Positions 52,205-63,884 of a stretch of 64,000 nt of DNA are shown here, in pieces. Position numbers and translations under genes: made by a program. The stretch spans positions 16,301-80,300 of the forward strand of contig JANSLP010000134.1 of the NCBI GenBank assembly GCA_029298735.1. Direction: 5' to 3'. The stretch's first letter is position 1. The number at the start of each line of letters is the position of its first letter. Under the pieces are notes generated by a model, which was not told the DNA's origin, did not search any database, and saw only the letters and a program-made list of their open reading frames with translations. The DNA comes from Ophiostoma sp. CBS 140.51. Lineage: Eukaryota; Ascomycota; Sordariomycetes; Ophiostomatales; Ophiostomataceae.

Positions 52205-52888
52205 CTATTCTACAGCCGCTGCAACCGCCTCTGCGTCCTCTTCATCGTCAAAGCAGGCGCACTGGTCGACTGAAAACGGAAACGTCAGCAGCTTTGCAAG
52301 GTCCTTGACTTCAACATGGGGACAGAACCGGACGCTCAACATTGTTGTCGAGGGAAGGGCTTCCACAATCAGTTTGGTGAGACACCGTCGAGTCATTGGC
52401 GGACTTGAAGTTGACAGGTCGTCATCGAATACGTGCATGCCCCAACCGAATATTCGAGACCAATCAAGAGGGATATGCATGTAAGCCCGTGGTTCAAAGT
52501 TGCTCGTATCCTTATCCGAATCTGAGTTTGTAGCGCGCCGGCTCTTTTGAGCTAGGCAGCGTGCCGGTGTTGCGTGCTGCCAGTGACTGTACGATGCGTT
52601 TTTGACATCATTTGCCTGTGCTTTCGACCAGTTGAATCCGACACCATGACGGCAAACCTCCACGCAGCCCTGGTGGCCGATGCAGATTCGGGATGCATTA
52701 TCGTTCACAGCTTGCTGGGCTGCAGAGAACAGGAGCTGCGTGTGTGTGTCTTCGCAATCACTGTACCACAGCTCTGACTTGGCCTTCTCGCGTTGCAGGG
52801 CTAGAGAAAATCCACCGCTTGTCCGGAACTCGCGGCATGATGCACAGTAGCCAACGTTGTCACGTCGCACAAGCTCGGTCAGGTACAT
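52205..52888 (-). CDS. Unrecognised Cys-containing protein, possibly 5'-disrupted
   Basis: From the first in-frame ATG (52888, MYLTELVRRDNVG) the frame encodes 227 aa with gene-like composition. Visible features are YCASCREF, WYSDCEDTH, ICIGHQGCVEVCRHG, a FCPHVEV motif near the C-terminus and an acidic end (FDDEEDAEAVAAAVE). The Cys/His pairs hint at metal binding, and the CPHV motif recalls small fungal F-box-like proteins, but I do not recognise the family with confidence. The coding-like signal continues upstream in the same frame (DVIPQDVAIITYGQLDEV) to about 52970. It then switches to a neighbouring frame (DKETKEVLLWLTNRLRNC), as if one base were inserted. It may be a pseudogene or contain an intron I could not define. 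Confidence 0.45.
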   Translation of the reverse strand: MYLTELVRRDNVGYCASCREFRTSGGFSLALQREKAKSELWYSDCEDTHTQLLFSAAQQAVNDNASRICIGHQGCVEVCRHGVGFNWSKAQANDVKNASYSHWQHATPARCLAQKSRRATNSDSDKDTSNFEPRAYMHIPLDWSRIFGWGMHVFDDDLSTSSPPMTRRCLTKLIVEALPSTTMLSVRFCPHVEVKDLAKLLTFPFSVDQCACFDDEEDAEAVAAAVE

Positions 52889-53631
52889 TGAGCTTGTCTG
52901 GCACAGCACATGTTTCGTGACTTCATCCAGCTGTCCATATGTGATGATAGCCACGTCCTGTGGGATGACGTCTCTCCTTGCAGTTGCGCAGACGGTTCGT
53001 CAGCCAGAGAAGCACTTCCTTGGTCTCCTTGTCGGTATCGTCATCCCGGCTGGGATGGTGGTCGTTGTCGGCGTGGCCGTCATTATTAATATGGTTGTCA
53101 TTGCCATCCCTGTAGCTATCGCTGCCATTATTGGCAATCTAGTTCGTGAGGTACTACTTCATGGTGGTTTATTTGTCGTTCGCTGTGTGTGCATCGTTTC
53201 GAGATGAAAATGAAAGCGAAGATGGACAGGATAGTCTGGAATCCATCGTTAAGTCCTCGCCAGAGGCGTTTCGATAATTAAGTTCGTCCATTCTGTGCGC
53301 CCTGACTCATAAATGTTGGTGTTGTTTGTTGGAAGGAGAAGATGTGAGGTGAGGCTGTTCTTCAGACGTCGTCTTGAGATATATCGAGGTGCCTTAGCTA
53401 TCAGCACAGTAATTATGGCGCAGACTAGTCTGTATATTACTGTGAATATAGCACTAGCTATTAATGTACATTACGCTAATAGCTACACGTGACAATCCCA
53501 GCTAGGGCACCCACAGAGAGCTTAGGCATCCAAACGACATCTCAACGTCGTCCAAACGCATCATCACCTGCCTTTACCGGCATCTCATTTCAGAACAAAG
53601 CGACGATCGCTTCAACAGTCCAACAGTCGCG
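52889..53631. other. Region between the unrecognised gene and BET2
   Basis: The left part (about 52970-53138) has the leftward coding-like segment in a shifted frame described with the unrecognised gene. The rest holds the BET2 promoter. No other gene seen. Confidence 0.5.
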
Positions 53632-54713
53632 ATGCCAGACGAAGAGGACAAGCTCCCCAGCGAGCTGCAGCTGGCGACCGATGCCCACGTCAAGTACATC
53701 CAGAGCCTCAACTCACGCCAAGACGAGTACGAGTACTGGCTGACCGAGCACCTGCGGCTCAACGGTCTGTACTGGGGCCTGGCCTCTCTGTTTTTCATGA
53801 ACAAGCCCGACGCGCTACCCCGCGAAGAGACGATTGCTTTTGTGCTATCGTGCCAGTGCGAGAACGGCGGCTTTGCGGCAGCGCCAGGCCACGATGCACA
53901 CATGCTCTACACCGTCAGCGCCGTCCAGATCCTGGCCATGATCAATGCTCTGGACGAGCTCGACAGCCGGGGAAAGGGCCGCGAGGCCGTAGCACAGTGT
54001 AAGTGACCATATTTCTTGCGTTGCTATTCTTCCATTCACATTGTATCTGTACCCCGCGACTAACATGATTAGTCATCGCGAACATCCAAAACCGCACAAC
54101 AGGCACATTCACTGGCGATGAATGGGGCGAAGAGGACACTCGCTTCCTCTACGGTGCTCTGAACGCATTGTCACTTCTCGGACGCTTGTCACTTGTCGAC
54201 GTCGACAAGGCTGTTGAGTACGTCGCTGCCTGCGCCAACTTTGACGGCGGCTACGGCGTGCGTCCCGGCGCAGAATCCCACGCTGGCCAGGTCTTTACGT
54301 GTCTTGCAGCATTGTCTGTTGCTGGCCGCTTGGATCTGGCAGATGCCGACAAGGTCGGCCGTTGGTTGAGCGAGCGGCAGGTGCCCAATGGCGGCCTTAA
54401 TGGTCGGCCCGAGAAGAAGGAGGACGTCTGCTACAGCTGGTGGGTGTTGAGCAGTCTGGCGCTGGTTGACCGGCTGCACTGGATCGACCGCGACTCGCTG
54501 ATTACCTTTATTCTGAGCTGCCAGGACCCAGAAAATGGTGGCTTTGCCGACCGGCCAGGCAATATGGTCGATGTATGGCACACCGTCTACGCATTGGCAG
54601 GGTTGAGCTTGCTCGACTACCCAGGGCTGGAACCCGTGCATGCAGGCTATTGTATGCCGAAAGCGACTATTGCAAAGGTTGTCGGCGGTGATGCAGCAAG
54701 TCCGCCATTATGA
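53632..54713 (+). CDS. BET2: Rab geranylgeranyltransferase (type II) beta subunit
   Basis: Two exons, 53632..53998 and 54073..54713, give 335 aa; the 74-nt intron has GTAAGT and a CTAAC branch point. Prenyltransferase alpha-alpha repeats recur through the protein (FVLSCQCENGGFAAAPGHDAH, NFDGGYGVRPGAESH, VPNGGLNGRPEKKEDVCYSW, CQDPENGGFADRPG). The zinc ligands Asp and Cys lie in KKEDVCYSWW and the His in VDVWHTVYAL. This protein with an alpha subunit and Rab escort protein attaches geranylgeranyl groups to Rab GTPases for membrane traffic. The length matches the family (about 325-340 aa). The GGFxxxPG spacing identifies the type II beta subunit rather than the farnesyl or type I forms. Confidence 0.95.
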
Positions 54714-56523
54714 GGTGGAATTATGAGGTGGGAGTAGAGGGAACAGATGCAGGTAGAGGGTGCAGGCACTGATTCTTATTGATAAGGTGTCGCCCGTTGT
54801 ATTCACCAGGCGCCATTGTCTGTTTTGGCCTTTGCCAGGTACCTTCCTCCAATTAATCCTCTTTTTCTACATTACATTGTCCTTTCTCCTGGGTCCATTG
54901 TCATACCCCTGTCGTGTCGTGCATTTCGTTTTCTGCGTTGTATCTGCATCGCATCGACACATTTAAGCTTCGACGATGCATCACATCTTATTCAGAACCA
55001 TTGATATCCCTTCCAGGTGTTCTGTTCCCATTTTGCTATTTTTTGAACACTCTCAAATGGCGACAATGGTCATTTGAAGCTGCTCACGTGAACTTTAGCG
55101 GGCTCTTGCCCTGTACTGTAGTCTTCAGTGCAGTTATGAGAACAATGGCTCAATGGGGAAAGAAGGCCTCGTTACCCCCTTCGCACCTTCCTGCCCTCCC
55201 ACCCTCCTCGACTCGGAAAAAAGAGAGTTAAAAAAAGCACGAGGGGGGTAAGAGGGGAAGGGCCCAAAACCTTGTGCCCCGTGGAAATATTTCTTGCTCC
55301 CAAAACTTTCTCTCCTTCCTGCCTTTTTCGAATCCTTCTCACGACACGACAGGAAAGAACGAACAACCACAACGACGCTCACGCAACCCAACACTCCAAC
55401 GTACCTTCCTTCAGCATTTTGCTCTTGCCATCTTTCCCTATTTTCGCACCACCACGTCGTACTTACCTTTTTTACGCGTGGCTTTTGCTCTCAGAAAGGG
55501 AAACCGCGCCCCATCTCGTCTCGAGCTCCTTCTGCTTCCGCACATCCTGCTCTTCTCGCATCCCGAGTCCGGACGGCGTTTGAACGTCGCTCCTTCTTTC
55601 TTTGCGCGCATCGTCGCAATTCGCATCTTTCTGTTCTCTTCCCCCTTTTCTCAGCCGACCCCCGACAGGGGCTGCCACCCCCTTTTTCTGTCGCTATTCT
55701 CGTTCTCTCCTTCCATCTCGTCGCTTTCTCTCCATCTTCTCTTCTCTGCACCTTCTCTCTTCTCTATCTCTCCTTCCTTCTCACCTTTCTGTATCGCATC
55801 TCGGTGGTCTCCCCTCATATTTCACTCTCTTCACTTTCATCTCAATCGCCATCTACTCAAGTCGCAACTATGGATTGCTACTTGTTAGATTGTGACCTTA
55901 GACGACGCGTCTTTGAGCCGGCCGTCTCATCATCTCCTCCAAAGGCAAGTCAAGATTCCCATCTCTCCAAACGAGCACGCTCTAGACGAGCCTCATTTCC
56001 TACGGCATGGGGCCTCGTTCTTTCCTTCCGTCTGCGTCTATCTTGGCTTCCCTTCTTTCCCTCCCAGCACTGGCCATTGACCGTGTTTGGTCTCGTGCCC
56101 TGATCGCGTGCTTGTGCCTTCCCCATGTTCTCTGGAAGAATTGCCAGATATCGCATCATGACCTTCCATCCCAGCCTCCTTTGTCCGATCGCTCTTGCTA
56201 ATCGCCTCGTCTCACCAGGCTCTTGCCTCTTCACCAGATCAAGCATCTCATCGCTCCTTCCGGCCCTCTGCACGAACGCGTAAGCGGCAAGAGACCAGAC
56301 CAAACAGTTGAGATCGATAAACAAGACCGTTGCTTCCTTTGCTCCTTTCCAACCCAGACACAAAAGCACCATCGCCATCTCTTCCTTCTGTCATTTTTTC
56401 TGCTTGTCTGATCATCACCCTGCTGTAAGTCTCGTCTCCCATTGCTCTCATCTCGTTTCCTCCTTCCCGCCTTTGTTTCCAGAAAGAAGTGGCTGACATC
56501 AAATTGGCCTCAGATAAAAAAAA
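54714..56523. other. Long pyrimidine-rich leader/promoter of the C2H2-like gene
   Basis: The first part (54714-55200) is BET2 3' flank. From about 55280 to 56520 the + strand is strikingly C/T-rich with few purine runs, as in long fungal 5' leaders. It contains a 77-codon upstream frame starting at 55870 and a possible leader intron at 56425-56482 (GTAAGT...TTTCCAG). No other gene seen. Confidence 0.55.
55870..56103 (+). other. Candidate upstream ORF (77 codons)
   Basis: ATG in acceptable context (CAACTATGG) opens MDCYLLDCDLRR and runs to a TGA at 56101-56103, ending some 420 bases before the main start codon. If the leader is transcribed as its composition suggests, this would be an upstream ORF able to limit translation. 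It could also be spliced out. Confidence 0.35.
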
Positions 56524-58758
56524 ATGGCTGCTGTTGTTGCTCAGATGGACGTTAATGCCCCCAACACTCCCATCCCTTCCGTGGATTCGTCTGCTGTTCC
56601 AGCCAGCGACACCCAGGACAAAACCGTTGTCCCGTCTGTCGAGACAGCCGACAAGCCCGAGGACATTACCACCACCACCACTGCTCCTGCTGTGGGCGGT
56701 GACGCAGCTCCCGTTGACGCTGAGCTCTCCATCACTCTGGAGTGCTCGCTCTGTCCCAAGACGCCCAAGTTCTCAGACGCGTCTCATCTCCTTACCCACA
56801 TCTCATCCAAGGCCCATCTTCACCAGAAGTTCAGCACAGAGCTGAAGGCCAAGTCGGACAGTGCTGCCAGCGTCAAGCTCAAGAAGTTTGACAAGTGGTA
56901 CGAGGACAGCGGTATCGACCGTCTTCTGGCCGAGCGACTGTCGGCCAAGACCAAGCCCAGACCGCCTCGTCGCAGTCGTGCATCAGCTGCCACTGCCACT
57001 CCTGTAAGTCCTGGCTCACAGCCGTTTCTTTTTCTTCATTTTCCTTCTCTTTTATGATCATCCACTAACCACCGTCCATAGAAGCCCAAGGCCCGCAAGT
57101 CTGCCAGTGCTGTTGACTTTATCAAGAGAGACGCAGACGCGGCGCAGTCGGCCTACCGCACTCCGGACCATCTACCCCCTCTGGCTCACTGGAACACGGC
57201 CCCCACGGCTGGCCGTGACAACGGCTACGCTGTCGGGCGTGACTCCGCCCAGTACCTGCACGGTACTCTCTACAATACCCCTGACTCGGCAAGACAGCGC
57301 TCTGGAAGCTACTCTGCCTACCCTGGCGACGCCAACGGCAACGGCGGTGCTATTGGTGACAAGTCTATTATCGGTAACTATGGTGTTGGTGTCAATCTAA
57401 GCACGGCTCCCGCTTCCGAAGCTGGTGTGAGCCTTGTCGACGAAGTGACCAAGCTCAAGGGCGTCATTTGGCCTGGCATGGATCTCTTTGATGCTGCCAC
57501 ATTCGACCAGAAGCGCAAGCGCAACCAGCGCAAGGACGATGCAGCCATTAGCCTGCTCAAGCACACCTCGCTGACCGTCACCCCCACCGAGCAAGTCTGG
57601 GGTCCCCTTGGCGACATTCGCAAGGAGCGTGATATCTACGCCAGCCCGTCGTCTGTCGAAGGAAGCCCGCCAAGCACGCCGCCACCTCGCAACAAGCGCA
57701 AGTCGCGCGGTGGTGGTCGAAGCTCTGCTGCTAATGTTGCTGCAGGCAATCACATAACCCCTCTGACCATGAAGACGGAGGGCGCAGAGAATGGCGAGCC
57801 GCCAGCCAAGCGCCGCAACGTCCGTGGATCGGGAGCTCGGGCAGCATCTGCAAAGGCCCGCTCGACTCGCTCATCCACCCAGGGCACGATTGACCAACCT
57901 GCTGCCGCTACCAGCAAGCCGCCCCCGCCAACTCGTGAGACGTCAGCTGAGATTGAGGAGGCTGTCTATGCCCTCCAGGGCAATCACAAGCCGCCGCCGA
58001 GACCTACCTTTAACGTCTACTACGAAGGCACCACTAACAGCCAAGGTAACAATTTTTGCGGCGTGAACTATGCTGATGATACCGAGGATTTCAAACTAGA
58101 TCCTCGCCTCTTCGATTTCGATGATTGCCAATGCGATGATATGAGATGCTGACGTGAATCTCAGTTGATCCTCAAGCATCCCTCGCCGATGCGACCCACA
58201 CAAGGTAAGTGTTCTTCGTTTCTTTGAGCCTGTCTTTGATGACTCGTTGCTAATACATGATACAGCTTCGATTCTATTCTCAACCGCCCAGCTCTCCAGC
58301 AGCTGGACTCGAACCTGGCCATCTCGGAAGGATCGTCCTACTTCAAGACCAACACCACATCTAGCCACTTTTTCGCTCCCAATGGCAGACAATCGCCGCA
58401 TCTGCCCCCTTACCATACCATGCAGCCGCCCAACTACGCCAATGGCTACCAGGGCATGACCAACAACACTCTGAACCCGCTCAACACGCAGCCTCGTAGT
58501 GGCGGTACCAACAACTTGTACCCGCCGTTTGACAATCAGATGTTCAATCCCAACACTGGCACTGTGCCTGATGGGACAAACAATGCCACGTCTTTCCATG
58601 CTCCTCCGTCTGACAACCGTCGTATGGGGTACGGTGGCTTCGGAATGGATGCGACGGGCAGTCCGTTTGGGTACGACAGCCAGCGCGACCCGACGCTCCG
58701 GGACAACAGCTACACCGACCCAACGTTCCAGGGCACAGGCCGTCTGTTTGAGATGTGA
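56524..58758 (+). CDS. Fungal C2H2-like zinc-finger protein of unknown function
   Basis: Four exons, 56524..57003, 57082..58045, 58165..58204 and 58266..58758, give 658 aa with frame kept at each junction. The start ATG follows an A-run (AAAAAAATGG). The N-terminal 60 residues are Thr/Ala-rich. A single zinc-finger-like motif follows (CSLCPKTPKF...HLLTHISSKAH, about 78-100). Next come a conserved helical segment (KLKKFDKWYEDSGIDRLLAERL), a basic region with several RR/KR nuclear-localisation-like clusters and a Gln/Asn/Gly-rich C-terminus. No known family is assigned. It is likely nuclear and may bind nucleic acid or chromatin. Retention of intron 3 gives a different Cys-containing end with a stop at 58152. 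Confidence 0.75.
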
Positions 58759-59674
58759 GGTCAAGGGTAGATGGTAGATGAAGTATGGCTTGTTTTGTGC
58801 GTTTTGCTGGAGTTTTGCGTTTTTCTTTTCTCCTTCATGGTCGTTTTCTTTTTCATTTTGGTCTTTTTATGCGGGCAAGAAAAGATCAGAGGATCGTGAG
58901 ATCGGGTGGCGGACATCTCACAGCAGCGACACGCACCAGACGGTAATGGGAGGAACGGGAGGCACAAAGAGTAATAGGAGGATATGGGATACACCATCAT
59001 GTGCATGTTTACTGCGGTCTACTTTCTATTTCCTTTTCTATTTTCGTTTTTATTTTCTCATTTTTCATGGTCTTTCTTTTCTCTGTATTTACCAGCATGG
59101 TTTTATCTTCTTTATTACACGGAGTTGGGGCGGCAAAGGAACAAGGGTACAAAGGGACAGAAAACATAAAAACAAGACAAGTGTTGTCTCGGGATAGCAG
59201 GCATCGGATAAGAAATGAGGGCAGGGCAGTTATCAGTTCTTCCTGACGTTTATATTGCAAAGAAGAGTCGGTCGTATACTAATAGAATTTTCAACTTCTT
59301 TCTTCAACTCTTCTTTCGTTTGACTGTAAAGGTGTGCAAATAAGAGATGTCTGTTCCAACCTGAAGCAAGCTGGCCATACACGAAGAGAAGGAAATGACA
59401 TTATTAACAACGCTGAATATTCTGCGTGCGGGTCGACAAACAGTACCGGGCCCTTGCTTGCGTCGTCTGATAGACTTAGTAGCGAGAGTGATGACGCGAC
59501 CGACATCGGCTTCAGCACAGATCATGCACAACAGAAGACAGACAGGATAATTCAAGATTGTAGCATGCTTCTTCTTCTACTTGAATGGAAACTTTTAAAT
59601 AACATTGAATAACATTGTCAACGCAAATCGCCCGCTATGAAGATACAATTATATTTACATTAGAAGAAGGCCGT
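58759..59674. other. Convergent 3' intergenic region
   Basis: It lies between the 3' ends of the C2H2-like gene and MSH3. T-rich tracts at 58800-58870 and 59010-59080; only low-complexity frames. No gene seen. Confidence 0.6.
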
Positions 59675-62600
59675 CTACAACTGCTCAATACTCGAGATCA
59701 AGTGGTCCAGCTGGTCTTCTGTCGTCGTGTTTGTCTCCGCCGCCTCTGCCGACAACACATCTTTTGCCAGTCGGACTGCCGCCTGCAGCCGTCGTGCCCG
59801 CACGTCCTCTTCCATTTCGCGGGATTTGCGGGCAGCCACGTCGAGGACGCGCTGGGGGATGCGAGCGAGGCGGGCGACGTTCAAACCGTAGGAGCGGTGG
59901 GCCATGCCGCGGCCGACTTCGTAGAGGAAGGTAATCTCTTCGGCGGCGCCCCCATCGGAGCCGACGTAGTCGGCGGAGGTGGGGCTGTCGTCGCCATCCG
60001 CGTTGCTGTCGTCACCCTCGTTGCCCGCCCTCGACCTCACCGGCTTCGCCAACTCGGACGATGTCTCGGGCTTTGTGGCTGTAAACCGCATGTGCACATT
60101 CTGCACCACCCCCCGTGGCGGCCCTAACCCCTCGGCCACCCGCCCCAAATTCTGATAGTGCGTGATAAACAGCGTCAAACACTTTGTCTCTGTCGCCACA
60201 TGTGCCAGCACGGCTTGTGCAATGGCGGCGCCGTCGTGGGTGCTCGTACCTCTTCCCAGTTCATCCAGCACGACCAGCGAACGCGGTGTTGCCGCCCTCA
60301 GGATCGCCGCTGTCTCGGACACCTCGACCATGAACGTGGACTCGCCGGCAAACAGGTTGTCACGGGCGCCCATGCGAGTAAAGATGGCATCGGCAAGCGT
60401 CAAGCGCATAGCGTCGGCCGGCACGTACGAACCAATCTGGGCCATTAATGTCAAGAGAGCGACGGCGCGGACAAACGAGGACTTTCCGCCCATATTGGGG
60501 CCCGTGATGAGGAGGGCATGGGGGCCAGCTTCTGTCGAGTCCGAGTCTGAACGGGAGCCGGAACCCCCCAGCTTGGCCGTAAAGGGAATGTAGCCGGAGG
60601 GCAGCGTATGTTCCGCCACAGGGTGACGACCACCTTGAATGTCGAGTGTGGCTGGTGTATTGTCATCCGTCGGCAAGAGTGTCGGCTTGCAGTAGCCCGG
60701 CATAGCGGCCACGCGGGCCAGCGACAGCAGACAGTCGAGCGTCGCCAACGAAGCCACGGCGTCGCGGAGCGGCTGGTAGCAAGCAGCCAGTTCCGCGAGG
60801 AGTGCAGCGAAAGCGGCGTCGCAGGCAGCAGCCAACGCTTCCTTGTGCTGGTCGCGTTCTCGGATGAGACGGACGACGGTCGGCGTGTGGAACCGCGACG
60901 CCTTCTTGGTGCCGCTCACCTTGATCCAGGAGGCAGGCACCCGGCGAATGTCTGTATTGAGGACTTCAACCAGGTACTCAATTCCGGCCACCGTGACGTA
61001 CGCCGGCTTGTACTTTTTGTTGAGCGTCTCGGCAATCTCGGCGCGGTGCTCTTCAAGCTCCATCTCCACCGCCAGGATAGCCACCTTGTAGTTGGCAATG
61101 TCGTCCGTCTCTTCGGATTCGCGGAAAAAGGCATACTTGTCGTCCTTGCGAGCGGCGTCGCCATTAATCTTTTCGAGGAACGAAACAACAGTATCGTGGA
61201 TGGCGGGCAACGAGTGAAGGGCGTCGCGAATCAGGGGCGACTTGAAGCCGTTAGGACTAAACTCGACGGCAGCAGCCGATGTCGAGGAGACCGTACTGAT
61301 GTACGCCGAGGCGATGCGCTGGAGTGTTTGGAGGACGGCTACCAGTTCGGGTCGTGTGCATTTGCCGTAATAGATTCGAATGAGGCTGCGTTCCAGGTCG
61401 GTAGTGCGCGTGCTTGTCAGCAGAAGCTCGAGCTTTTCACGACGACCAGCGCCGTCCGACTCCAATAGTTCTTCGACAGCGGCTACGCGAGCCTCGAGTG
61501 GCCGACGGTCCAACAACGGTCGGCCGATCCATTTTCGCAGCAGACGGTGCCCTGGCCGTGTCGTTGTTTTATCTAAAGCCCACAGCAGACTGCCTCGCAA
61601 ACCGTGGTCTGTGGCATTGCGGTACACTTCGAGACTCTCGAGCGTCGTGCCATTCAACAACATGTGCTGCCACGTGCTGAAAGCGGCAAAGTATTTGGTG
61701 AGGTCAAAGATGTGCTGCAGGCCATACTCGGTCAAGTGGGTAATCATGGCCGAGAGGCAGACCGTGACGGGAGGAGGGAGTGACAAGACGGTCTCCAGCA
61801 GCTTGGCGCGGCTCTCTGTGCTGTCGCTGTCGTTCTTCTCACTCTCATCCCTGCCCATCTTGGCCAGACTGTCGGCATAGAACTGGGTGACACGCGTCTG
61901 CGCATCGGCCTGGGCCCCCGCTGCGACTCTCTCCACCCTTGTGCGGTCGCCAAAGACATTGGACGCGCTCCCCGACAAGTGCTGCACCAGTTTCTCGGTG
62001 GCCCGCGACAAGTCACCCACTAGCAGCAGCTCACACGGCGCAATGTGTAAGAGGCGGGTCTCAATCTCGTTGCGCATAAACCCGTCCTCGAAACTGTCGT
62101 ACAAAATGTCACCCGTCGCCGGCTGGACGGCCAGCAGGCCGACATTGACCTTTTCGTCCGTGCCAATGCCCCCAGCACTCTTCTCTGTGAGACACAACAA
62201 ATAACCTGCCGACGTGGTGGCGGTGGTGGTGGTGGCCTCCTCACCCAGACTGGCCTCGTCAATGTACGTCCCTTTGGTGTACACACTCGTCAGCTGCCGC
62301 ACAAACGGCGCGTTGCGGTTGTCGCCCACTTTTTTTAGAGCGGCTGTCTCCATCTGCCGCACCACGCCCACCTTGTGGCCCGCCGCCACCAGCCGCTTGA
62401 CATGCACGGGCAGTCGCGGGACGGGGAAACTGGCCGAGGCGAAGCGGTCCAGGTGCGCCTCGGACGGGTGCTCGTCGTACCGCATTTTTCCGGGTATGCA
62501 CACAATGCCCAGTGTGCGGGCGGCTGTGCGGGCGTCTTCGCCGTAGATGCGAAACTTGTAGCCGACTTCGACGACCAGCAAGGTATCGAGGTGTTTGCGT

Positions 62601-63412
62601 TTGATGGCGAGGAACTGCTGGTCGCCGGGGGTGAGCTTGCCGGGTGTCTTTTTCTTGCCGGCGGCAGAAGCAGGCTTTGGCCGGTCTTCTTCGTCGTCGT
62701 CGTCGCCATCTTCTCCCTCACCATCCTCTTTCTGTTCATCGTCACCGCCCTTGCGCCTCAACCTTGTCAGACTGTCCGGGTGCCCCAGCTTCTTGACAAA
62801 CTTGCGGTGTAGCTCGGCCTTTTTGCGTTTGGTTTCGGCATCGTCCGAGTCAGAGGAAGAGGAGGAGTCGACTTCTTGTGACTGTCCGTTCTCTTTTTCA
62901 GTGCGTTGCGACCGCCGCTCGTCGTAAATGTAGCGGTCAGCCCGGCCGGAGCTTCGTAATGGGGACACTACTGTTGTCGCTGTAGTCTTGGGCGGGGCAT
63001 CGTCCACAGTGTCGTCCTTCTCAACTTTTGGAACAAAGTCATCGTCGCCGTCATCTTCGTCCTCCTCATTCTCCTCGTTCTCGTCAGAGCTCTCCCCTCG
63101 TGCCCGCTTCACAGCCCGTGCAAATCGACTGCGGGCGACAGTCGTAGACTTCTCTGTATCGCCATTCTCGCCATTGGTGTCATTCCCCCGCCGCCTCTTG
63201 TTCTGGTCGACTTCGTCTTCCAGTGGTCGTTTTCGGGAGGGTAATGACTGGGAGGGTGGTTGGGATGATTTCGACTTGAACTTTGGCTGGGAAGATTGTG
63301 ACTGCGACTGCACTGGGCTCGACGACGGCAGTGCATTGCTGCCGGACGATTTCGGTGTAAAGAAGCTCGTAAGCGTCGCCTGTTTCTTTTGCGACGGGCG
63401 TGGAGTCGACAT
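59675..63412 (-). CDS. MSH3: DNA mismatch repair protein MSH3
   Basis: Single-exon gene of 1245 aa from the ATG at 63412 ([10 protein letters not shown]); the open frame upstream begins with TTG and is not needed. It starts with a PCNA-interacting PIP box QATLTSFF (residues 11-18), then a long charged, disordered region (about 25-270). MutS domains I to V follow. Domain I reads [10 protein letters not shown], lacking the Phe-x-Glu mispair motif of MSH6, as expected for MSH3. The ATPase has Walker [11 protein letters not shown], the [11 protein letters not shown] signature and Walker [16 protein letters not shown] followed by [11 protein letters not shown]3 pairs with MSH2 in the nucleus as MutS-beta to repair insertion/deletion loops. 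An internal acidic linker ([12 protein letters not shown]) sits near the C-terminus. Confidence 0.95.
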   Translation of the reverse strand: MSTPRPSQKKQATLTSFFTPKSSGSNALPSSSPVQSQSQSSQPKFKSKSSQPPSQSLPSRKRPLEDEVDQNKRRRGNDTNGENGDTEKSTTVARSRFARAVKRARGESSDENEENEEDEDDGDDDFVPKVEKDDTVDDAPPKTTATTVVSPLRSSGRADRYIYDERRSQRTEKENGQSQEVDSSSSSDSDDAETKRKKAELHRKFVKKLGHPDSLTRLRRKGGDDEQKEDGEGEDGDDDDEEDRPKPASAAGKKKTPGKLTPGDQQFLAIKRKHLDTLLVVEVGYKFRIYGEDARTAARTLGIVCIPGKMRYDEHPSEAHLDRFASASFPVPRLPVHVKRLVAAGHKVGVVRQMETAALKKVGDNRNAPFVRQLTSVYTKGTYIDEASLGEEATTTTATTSAGYLLCLTEKSAGGIGTDEKVNVGLLAVQPATGDILYDSFEDGFMRNEIETRLLHIAPCELLLVGDLSRATEKLVQHLSGSASNVFGDRTRVERVAAGAQADAQTRVTQFYADSLAKMGRDESEKNDSDSTESRAKLLETVLSLPPPVTVCLSAMITHLTEYGLQHIFDLTKYFAAFSTWQHMLLNGTTLESLEVYRNATDHGLRGSLLWALDKTTTRPGHRLLRKWIGRPLLDRRPLEARVAAVEELLESDGAGRREKLELLLTSTRTTDLERSLIRIYYGKCTRPELVAVLQTLQRIASAYISTVSSTSAAAVEFSPNGFKSPLIRDALHSLPAIHDTVVSFLEKINGDAARKDDKYAFFRESEETDDIANYKVAILAVEMELEEHRAEIAETLNKKYKPAYVTVAGIEYLVEVLNTDIRRVPASWIKVSGTKKASRFHTPTVVRLIRERDQHKEALAAACDAAFAALLAELAACYQPLRDAVASLATLDCLLSLARVAAMPGYCKPTLLPTDDNTPATLDIQGGRHPVAEHTLPSGYIPFTAKLGGSGSRSDSDSTEAGPHALLITGPNMGGKSSFVRAVALLTLMAQIGSYVPADAMRLTLADAIFTRMGARDNLFAGESTFMVEVSETAAILRAATPRSLVVLDELGRGTSTHDGAAIAQAVLAHVATETKCLTLFITHYQNLGRVAEGLGPPRGVVQNVHMRFTATKPETSSELAKPVRSRAGNEGDDSNADGDDSPTSADYVGSDGGAAEEITFLYEVGRGMAHRSYGLNVARLARIPQRVLDVAARKSREMEEDVRARRLQAAVRLAKDVLSAEAAETNTTTEDQLDHLISSIEQL

Positions 63413-63884
63413 TGTGGGTGTGTCGGCTGGCCGAGTTGTTTGTGTTGGCTGTCGTTGATTGTCGTCAATTGCTGTCGATGTTGACGGTAGTGTCGCCTGT
63501 CTGCTCAATTTGCCCCAGGCTCAGCGACCGTCAAGCTAGAACGCGTCTTTTGAGGAGACGCGTTGAGTGGTCCTGTAGGCGCTAGTCACTGAAAGGTGCT
63601 AGTGTGTCGTTGAAATTAGGTAATCAAGAAGGCCTCTGTATTATGTAACACATTAAACGCATCCGTCGACAACATCTCGACAGAAGTCGACAATGAAGAT
63701 GGCGAGGGCGACAAAATAGCTGCAATAAACCACCAAGAGACACAGTGAACTCGACTGAAGTAAAAAATATCCAAGATAGAATTCAATTTTGAAGAACAAA
63801 AAAAGGAGAGAAAAAGCTTCGGAAGAGACGAGACGGAACTATCTGCAACGATCTTGTCAACCAAGCCACAAGTCACAATATCAG
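63413..63884. other. Intergenic region upstream of MSH3
   Basis: It contains the MSH3 promoter. No complete gene seen; the leftward 90-codon frame 63888..63616 shows no protein features. Confidence 0.5.

Noticed and set aside
63413..63508. N-terminal extension of MSH3
   Set aside because: The extension starts with TTG, not ATG, and the ATG at 63412 places the PIP box at the usual position.
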